DNA of 64,000 nucleotides from Heterobilharzia americana (Eukaryota; Platyhelminthes; Trematoda; Strigeidida; Schistosomatidae), in contig OX104127.1 in assembly GCA_944470555.2 (NCBI GenBank), forward strand, positions 136,232,786 to 136,296,785, written 5' to 3'. The notes below the pieces were generated by a model. The model was given only the letters and a program-made list of their open reading frames with translations. It searched no databases and was not told where the DNA came from. This document shows positions 58,957-64,000 of this stretch, in pieces (position 1 is the stretch's first letter; each line of letters opens with the position of its first letter). A program made the position numbers and the translations under genes.

Positions 58957-59310
58957 TACCAGTGATGGTAATTTACTTGGTTGTGGTTAGCAGAGGAATC
59001 CAGGATGGGCGTTCCGTCTTATTCACGACTTGATAGCTGCACGTACCTTCACCCCAGTGAGTAGTGTGAATAACCCCTTGGTGTTTGAAGCTATTGGTAC
59101 GAAGTTCGAGTCTCAGTGGGAACATCACTCAGAAGCATCCAGCTGACGAGTCACGAATAGGACGGAACACGCGTCCCGGATTCCTCTGTTAACCACAACC
59201 CAGTAAATTAGCGTAAATATCCAGGGAATGTCAAGGCATTCACATAGGAGCCCATATAACAATACAGGTTGAACAATTCGATCCAGTATAACAACGGAAA
59301 ATAACAAGCA
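58957..59310. repeat. SINE family 3, inverted pair
   Basis: The plus copy runs about 59060-59310. Its head holds 'gtgtttgaagctattggtacgaagttcgagtctcagtggg' (B-box-like 'agttcgagtc'), and its tail contains 'aggagcccatataacaatacagg'. The stretch 58957-59045 is the reverse complement of its middle part ('tttacttggttgtggttagcagaggaatcc' against 'ggattcctctgttaaccacaacccagtaaa' at 59178-59207), about 80% identical. A similar arrangement occurs at 60945-61345. Confidence 0.5.
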
Positions 59311-59579
59311 TATCGACAAATAGCAGTAGGATACCAGCTAGTCAATCTGTGGTGCGTGAACCAGAATTTGATTCTAACTTGAAATAAGTTATTATCTGCA
59401 AAAAAGTCACTGAAGACCACCTTAATTATCCTTCATGGCACCAGCTGGATTACACTGAAACCCAAGCAATTCTGTCAGACAAACAAGCTTCTATGTCTCA
59501 GACAAAGATAGCATTTACTTTTTGTTTAAACTTCCATAACTGATCGTCTATACCAACTGACGCAACATGTCCCCGTCCT

Positions 59580-59725
59580 TGTAGTAGGCAGTGAGTCATA
59601 CCCGTTGTTTGGAGGTTAGTGATATTACCTAGCTGCTCAAAGTTTGGTAGGCGAGGTGGAGTTCGGACCCGTGAACCGATGGTTGAAAGTCGTCTCCCCT
59701 AACTACTGAGTCACAGCTCCAGTTT
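59580..59725 (-). repeat. tRNA-derived SINE, family 1
   Basis: Read on minus, 'ggagctgtgactcagtagttaggggag' is followed by a B-box-like 'cgggtccgaactccacctcgcctacc' and the tail 'tttgagcagctaggtaatatcactaacc...ggtatgactcactgcctactacaagg'. The latter matches the family 1 tail at 50020 and 40180. Confidence 0.55.
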
Positions 59726-59807
59726 ATGGCAAGTGACTATACCTTTTTATGAAACGTTAATATAAGAATATCTAGATTTACACCATATCAAAAATTTTTG
59801 GGTCAAC

Positions 59808-59960
59808 CATTGTGGTAGAGGAAAAACTCGTGAAAGCAACTCTGAGGTTGTTGAAGAATAATACAAATAGACCAGAATCTATACTAGCAGGTTAGCAACT
59901 GAATGAGTTAAGGATAACAGTAACGAAACAGTCCATATCATACAGAATAATATTACTAAA
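59808..59960 (+). repeat. Dispersed repeat, related to 62386-62530
   Basis: Shared blocks in the same order at the two sites are 'tagaggaaaaactcgtgaaag', 'acaaatagaccaga', 'aacagtaacgaaacagtcca' here and 'tagaggacagattcgtgaaag', 'acagatagaccaaa', 'cagtaacaaaacagttca' at 62386. No coding potential. Family unknown. Confidence 0.45.
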
Positions 59961-60944
59961 AGCTCAAAAAATTAGAGGTTCGTAAAGCAAAATGAATTTG
60001 TTATACTTCATGGTTTCTATCAGCTACAAGTAGCTTCAAAATACAATCTTGATCTGAGTATTTCGAAAGAATAATGTGATCCAATTAGGCTATTGAAAGC
60101 CGGGAACCATCCAGAGGATACTGTAAATTGGAGAATGATGCACGTTAAAAGAAATAAATCCTCTGGGTATTCTGGTATCTAAAATGTATTTGACTTAAAT
60201 CTTAGTTAAATGAAATTTCTTTTTTGACGTCGTAGCCATGAATGGCTTACGTTTAAGTACTACCTCAAAAAGAATCCTCAAAAGATTTGATGAATTCAGA
60301 GATAGGACATTATTAGGAATGTTAAATTCCACTTCAGATCATCACTGACAAAGGATTCAGAGTAACGTTGACAGACAATTCGCCGCGATTACCAATGAAT
60401 ACAATACATGCTCCGAATCGCCTATATACTTAAGTAGATACACAACCTTTGAATGACGAAAACTGTTCTCACTTCAAGTAATGCAGAAAATGATCTACAA
60501 GAAAGTAGAAACCATAGAGTTAGCATTTTTTTGGAGGTCTTCCATGGATATACTATCCTGATGAGTTGTTTGTATACTGGGAATCCATGACGCTGTTTTA
60601 ATTGAACAGGGTCTAACTTCGATAATAGATGTTCTGATTTAGCGCTAGCATTCTGTCAAATTCAAGGGAATCACTCAAGTAGGTGAAAAAATGTAGCAGT
60701 TTTATCCTTTTTAGTTTTGATTATGCAGGAGTCTAAATGACTGAAGCAATGAGTATGTAGCACTTAAAAAATACATAAGTCCCAATGTCTTCATCGAATC
60801 TATTTTTAGCGAAGAATACATTCTACATAGTTCAAATACGACCGTACAGTTAATTCAAAGACTACTGTACGCTTCCAGAGTTGTTATAGGCTTATTAATT
60901 ATGTTGAAAGAATTCAGAGAAAGAATTGAAAGTGAAATGAAATA
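59961..60944. other. No recognisable feature
   Basis: AT-rich, no frame of note, no repeat recognised. Confidence 0.25.
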
Positions 60945-61345
60945 TAGTAATGATGGATGGTGACTAGTAGTGAAATCCAGGACATACACTTCGTCCTATT
61001 TGGGACTCATCATTTGTATGTGCCTGCCTCTCAGTGAGTGTTGTCCCCATGAGGATTCAAACTCGGGACCGACCGCTTCAAACCCCAGAGCGTTATCCGC
61101 TAGACCACCGAGCCACGATAGCCACTTTTTATGTGACGGGTAAAATTTTAGTATTATTGCTTGTACTTTCGTCGATTGGACTGATGAGTCCCAAATAAGA
61201 TGAAATGTGCATCCTACAATCCACTGCTAGCCACTATCCATCATTACCATAATTAAAACACAGGTAATATCGAGGCATCCGCACAGGAGCCCATATACCG
61301 ATAGAGATCGTTCAGTTCGGTCCAGTCAACAACGGCATAATAAAA
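60945..61345. repeat. SINE family 3, inverted pair
   Basis: The minus copy is 61125-60945. Its head reads 'ggtggtctagcggataacgctc' (A-box-like) and 'cccgagtttgaatcctcatgg' (B-box-like), and its tail includes 'gatgagtcccaaataggac' and 'ccatccatcattac'. The plus copy lacks its head and runs 61184-61345, with 'gatgagtcccaaataagatg', 'ctatccatcattacc' and then 'aggagcccatataccgatag', the block also found at 59245. The two copies face each other with about 60 bp between them. Confidence 0.55.
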
Positions 61346-62385
61346 GCAATAATGCTAGTGAAATGAAATAGCTACTCAGTGATAGATAAGCACCTTCTCG
61401 ATTAAAATGCATATCACCAAAAGTCAGCCAACGTAGCTATCATATCCAAAGAACTGTAAGGTCTGTGTATCATTTGCAATGTGTGATTAGTAAACTAATC
61501 TAGATTACATTGTGAGATGAAGTGTTTAGTACTAGGCACTTGTAGTCAATATGTACTAGTCAGGAATTACCAAGAAATTAAAGTCTCCTAAACGTAACAT
61601 ACTTCTGAATGAATGAAACAAATATGAGGTTTTTTACCGATTGCTGTTAAGTGTCTAACGCCAAAACAAATCGTGGTTTTTAGTATACTCTTGCTGGACA
61701 AATAGTAACAGCTAAGGAAACATTTTAAATCAGTAGCTAAGTCAATCAGACGAGGGTAAAATTTCAGCCCAGTATAGAATTATATTTTTCAGTTAAGTGG
61801 GTTTGGCTAGATGTTTTCATAGTAATATTTGAAATGACCTGTCAATGAAAAGAAACGATTTACAAAGTTATATCAAATGTATCACAATTCATCTTCGTAA
61901 ACTGTCTATAATAGTAGTGCTTCTTCTACTCTATTGTCCCTTTTAGATTTCTTCTTTGCTAACGTTTCGTGAGTCGAGTTTATTGATCCAGTGTGTCATC
62001 GTAGTACTTGGCTTATGTTATGTTTAAACCATTAGTTTGTATTTCACAAATAAGTATGGTTCTCAGCTTCAGTATGTTATTCCTTCGAGTATGCTACTGT
62101 TGCTTATCTGAACTGAAGCTGAAGCAGTTTGTGACCATAGAATAATTTTCTTTCTCACAAAGGTTAACCCTATTTGAAAAGTAGTTGATTGTAACGACTA
62201 AGTATAGGTGTTTAAGTCACATGCAAAATGACGTGGTCGTAATAGTTCAATCTGTGATCTTTATTATTTCTCCCAACTCACTGTGCATTACTTACTTCTT
62301 TTAAGTAGTATATCTCTTATCGCTTTTCTTTTTAGATGCAATGTCTGCGATGAAACCCATATCTTATACACGTCATAATCTTCCA
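61346..62385. other. No recognisable feature
   Basis: AT-rich, nothing recognised. Confidence 0.25.
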
Positions 62386-62530
62386 TAGAGGACAGATTCG
62401 TGAAAGTAGCTGCATATTAACTAAATAATGGTACAGATAGACCAAACTGTTTACTAGTGGCCAGAAACTCAAAGAATTCGAGATCCCAGTAACAAAACAG
62501 TTCATTTCATATTAATTGCAGATGCCTTCA
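62386..62530 (+). repeat. Dispersed repeat, related to 59808-59960
   Basis: Second copy of the repeat described at 59808. Same orientation, roughly 75% similar by eye, with small indels. Confidence 0.45.
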
Positions 62531-63305
62531 GAATTAATTTTTTAATTCAGCTCTTAAAAATTATGATGACAGTATTAATTGTTCGTAGATAATCATTTAT
62601 TTTTGTACTTACTGACAGGATTAATCAGTTTTAATGTATGATATTTTCATATGTGTGCACTGCTAAGGAGTCCCATACTAGGACGAAACAGCTGTCTAAT
62701 GTTCTTCCAACTTATGTCATTTCATGATGAACTCCAACCTAAAATCATTCAGTATATCCCCAAAAACCTCCAGAGGAAATTTTCATCGTTGGATTATCTA
62801 CTTTATGACTCAACGGAAATCCTTCGTCCTTATATTGTGAAGCCAAAGCAGGATATTAATGCACAAGCAATTATTGGTATATTGTAGGAGTGTGACAAGA
62901 CTTTCGAAAATTTTGCTTTATTCACTTAGATTAAATGAACACAAACAGTCCGTCTAAGTATACATTAGCCTAATGGCTCTATATATATGGGTGTAGATGA
63001 ATCCATGTTGGCATACTACTAAAGCGTGGGGCATTCACCTCCGATGCACAGGCGTCATCTAGCACGTTACTAAGGGATGACAGCCACTTCATGTGTAGTT
63101 GATATTTGTTATTACTTCAAGTCGTCCGTTCAAGGAGACCATGATACAGTTGCTTCATAAAGTGATTCGCCAGAAATTATCAGTAAGTCTAAGTATATGT
63201 TTAGAAGTTGTGTACGTGTGAATACAACCATCACTGTTCGTATATTGTATTTAAGTTTATATGTCTGTTAACTGAAATTACCTGTGACATTCCCAGTGAA
63301 TTCAT
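62531..63305. other. No recognised gene; one 78-codon frame
   Basis: The frame 62651-62887 opens with ATG and reads MCALLRSPILGRN at its start and KPKQDINAQAI near its end. It resembles no family I know and has no visible splice partner. The rest is unassigned. Confidence 0.2.
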
Positions 63306-64000
63306 CTCGACCCGAAGGTGATATTCGACTCCACCGATCGAGAAGTCTTATGGTAATGTCTCTCACTGAAAGGCCTACCGAGTAAGTACATCACCTTATT
63401 GAATGCTCTCTACTCGAACACTTATGGGCATGTTAGAGCCTATGGTAAGATATCCAGGGAGTTGCACTCGTTGAGTGGTGTCCGTCAAGACTACCCACTG
63501 TCTCCATTCTCATTCAATTTCATCATATATATTCTTACGGAGGTTCTCCTCTCGTCACCTGATTACACAGACGTTGACCTAATCGTAGGAGAATTTTTGT
63601 TAGACCTAGATGACATTGCCCTGTTAGGCGAAGACGCTGACAAAATGCAGAGTCTTCTGAACACTTTGAGTGGCAATTTGAGAATGTTTGGGATGCGTTT
63701 CTCACCACCCAAATGCAAATTGTTGCTCCACGATTGGTCTTCAACGGTGCACGACCATGGCTAACAATAGAGAGTGTAGTGATTGAGTGTGTCGACCACT
63801 TCACTCACCTGGGAAGTAGGATCAGCCCTACCCTGGTGGCTCAGTGGACGATGAAATCTCTGCACGGATACAAAATGCTCGACTGGCTTTCGCCAACCTA
63901 CGCCACCTGTGGCGCCGCCGTGATATCCGAGTGTCTATTAAGGGTCGCGTGTACTGCCCAGCAGTCCACTCTCTTCTACTCTATGGCTGTGAAACATGGC
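63306..64000 (+). mobile_element. RTE-type LINE copy, 5' truncated, runs off the window
   Basis: It begins inside the RT palm (near 'attcgactccaccgatcg', 63326) and continues through SGVRQDYPLSPFSFNF, the damaged catalytic segment LDLDDIALL, the GMRFSPPKC segment and on to the edge at the LLYGCETW-like part. It is nearly identical to the reverse complement of 36330-35640; two mismatches were noticed in one 180-bp stretch compared in full. It carries the same stop (LW*CLSL) and the same loss of the catalytic box. The sequence before about 63306 is unrelated. Confidence 0.85.

Overview
The window looks like nuclear DNA of a trematode flatworm, most likely a schistosome or close relative. Four things point there: AT-rich sequence, a tetraspanin gene with micro-introns of 35-41 bp, genes split by multi-kilobase introns full of retrotransposon debris, and repeats dominated by decayed RTE-type (SR2-like) and CR1/Jockey-type (SR/Perere-like) non-LTR retrotransposons, Penelope-like relics and tRNA-derived SINEs. 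No prokaryotic features, rRNA genes, functional tRNA genes or CRISPR arrays were seen. Family names come from recognised protein motifs; no database was searched.

Layout. 0.2-0.7 kb: RTE tail relic. 0.9-2.0 kb, minus: a five-exon tetraspanin gene (terminal exon uncertain). 2.7-13.7 kb: overlapping RTE fragments in both orientations, a 1,025-bp element with 227-bp inverted repeats (3420-4444) lodged in one of them, and one CR1/Jockey relic. 13.7-26.2 kb: mostly unidentified sequence with a CR1 relic (15.6-16.9 kb) and a second copy of the 9-kb LINE family (22.6-23.4 kb). 26.3-30.5 kb, plus: a nearly complete but broken CR1-like element with ORF1, endonuclease and reverse transcriptase parts. 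31.9-32.6 kb, minus: an unidentified coding exon with an LPxDxRTLxGT motif. 33.4-40.8 kb: RTE relics, including one spanning 5' UTR to 3' UTR on minus (about 34985-38910).

41.9-53.3 kb, plus: the only long host gene, eIF2B epsilon (catalytic subunit of the eIF2 exchange factor), in three exons joined in phase 0 (41929-42684, 47410-48099, 52433-53287; 766 aa). Its two introns (4.7 and 4.3 kb) carry RTE pieces, SINEs, a Penelope-like relic and a (TA)n(GA)n tract. 53.4-63.3 kb: gene-poor DNA with SINEs, some in inverted pairs, and another Penelope-like relic. From 63.3 kb to the edge: a 5'-truncated RTE copy.

The most notable pattern is three pairs of about 99% identical RTE fragments (4.53/13.18 kb direct, 7.44/44.30 kb inverted, 35.64/63.32 kb inverted). 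The members of a pair share the same disabling lesions, including damage to the reverse-transcriptase catalytic box, while their flanks are diverged or unrelated. Dead copies therefore seem to have been copied or homogenised recently. No clearly new multi-gene system was found; the best candidates for something undescribed are the 1-kb inverted-repeat element, the shared-lesion pairs and the unidentified minus-strand gene at 32 kb.
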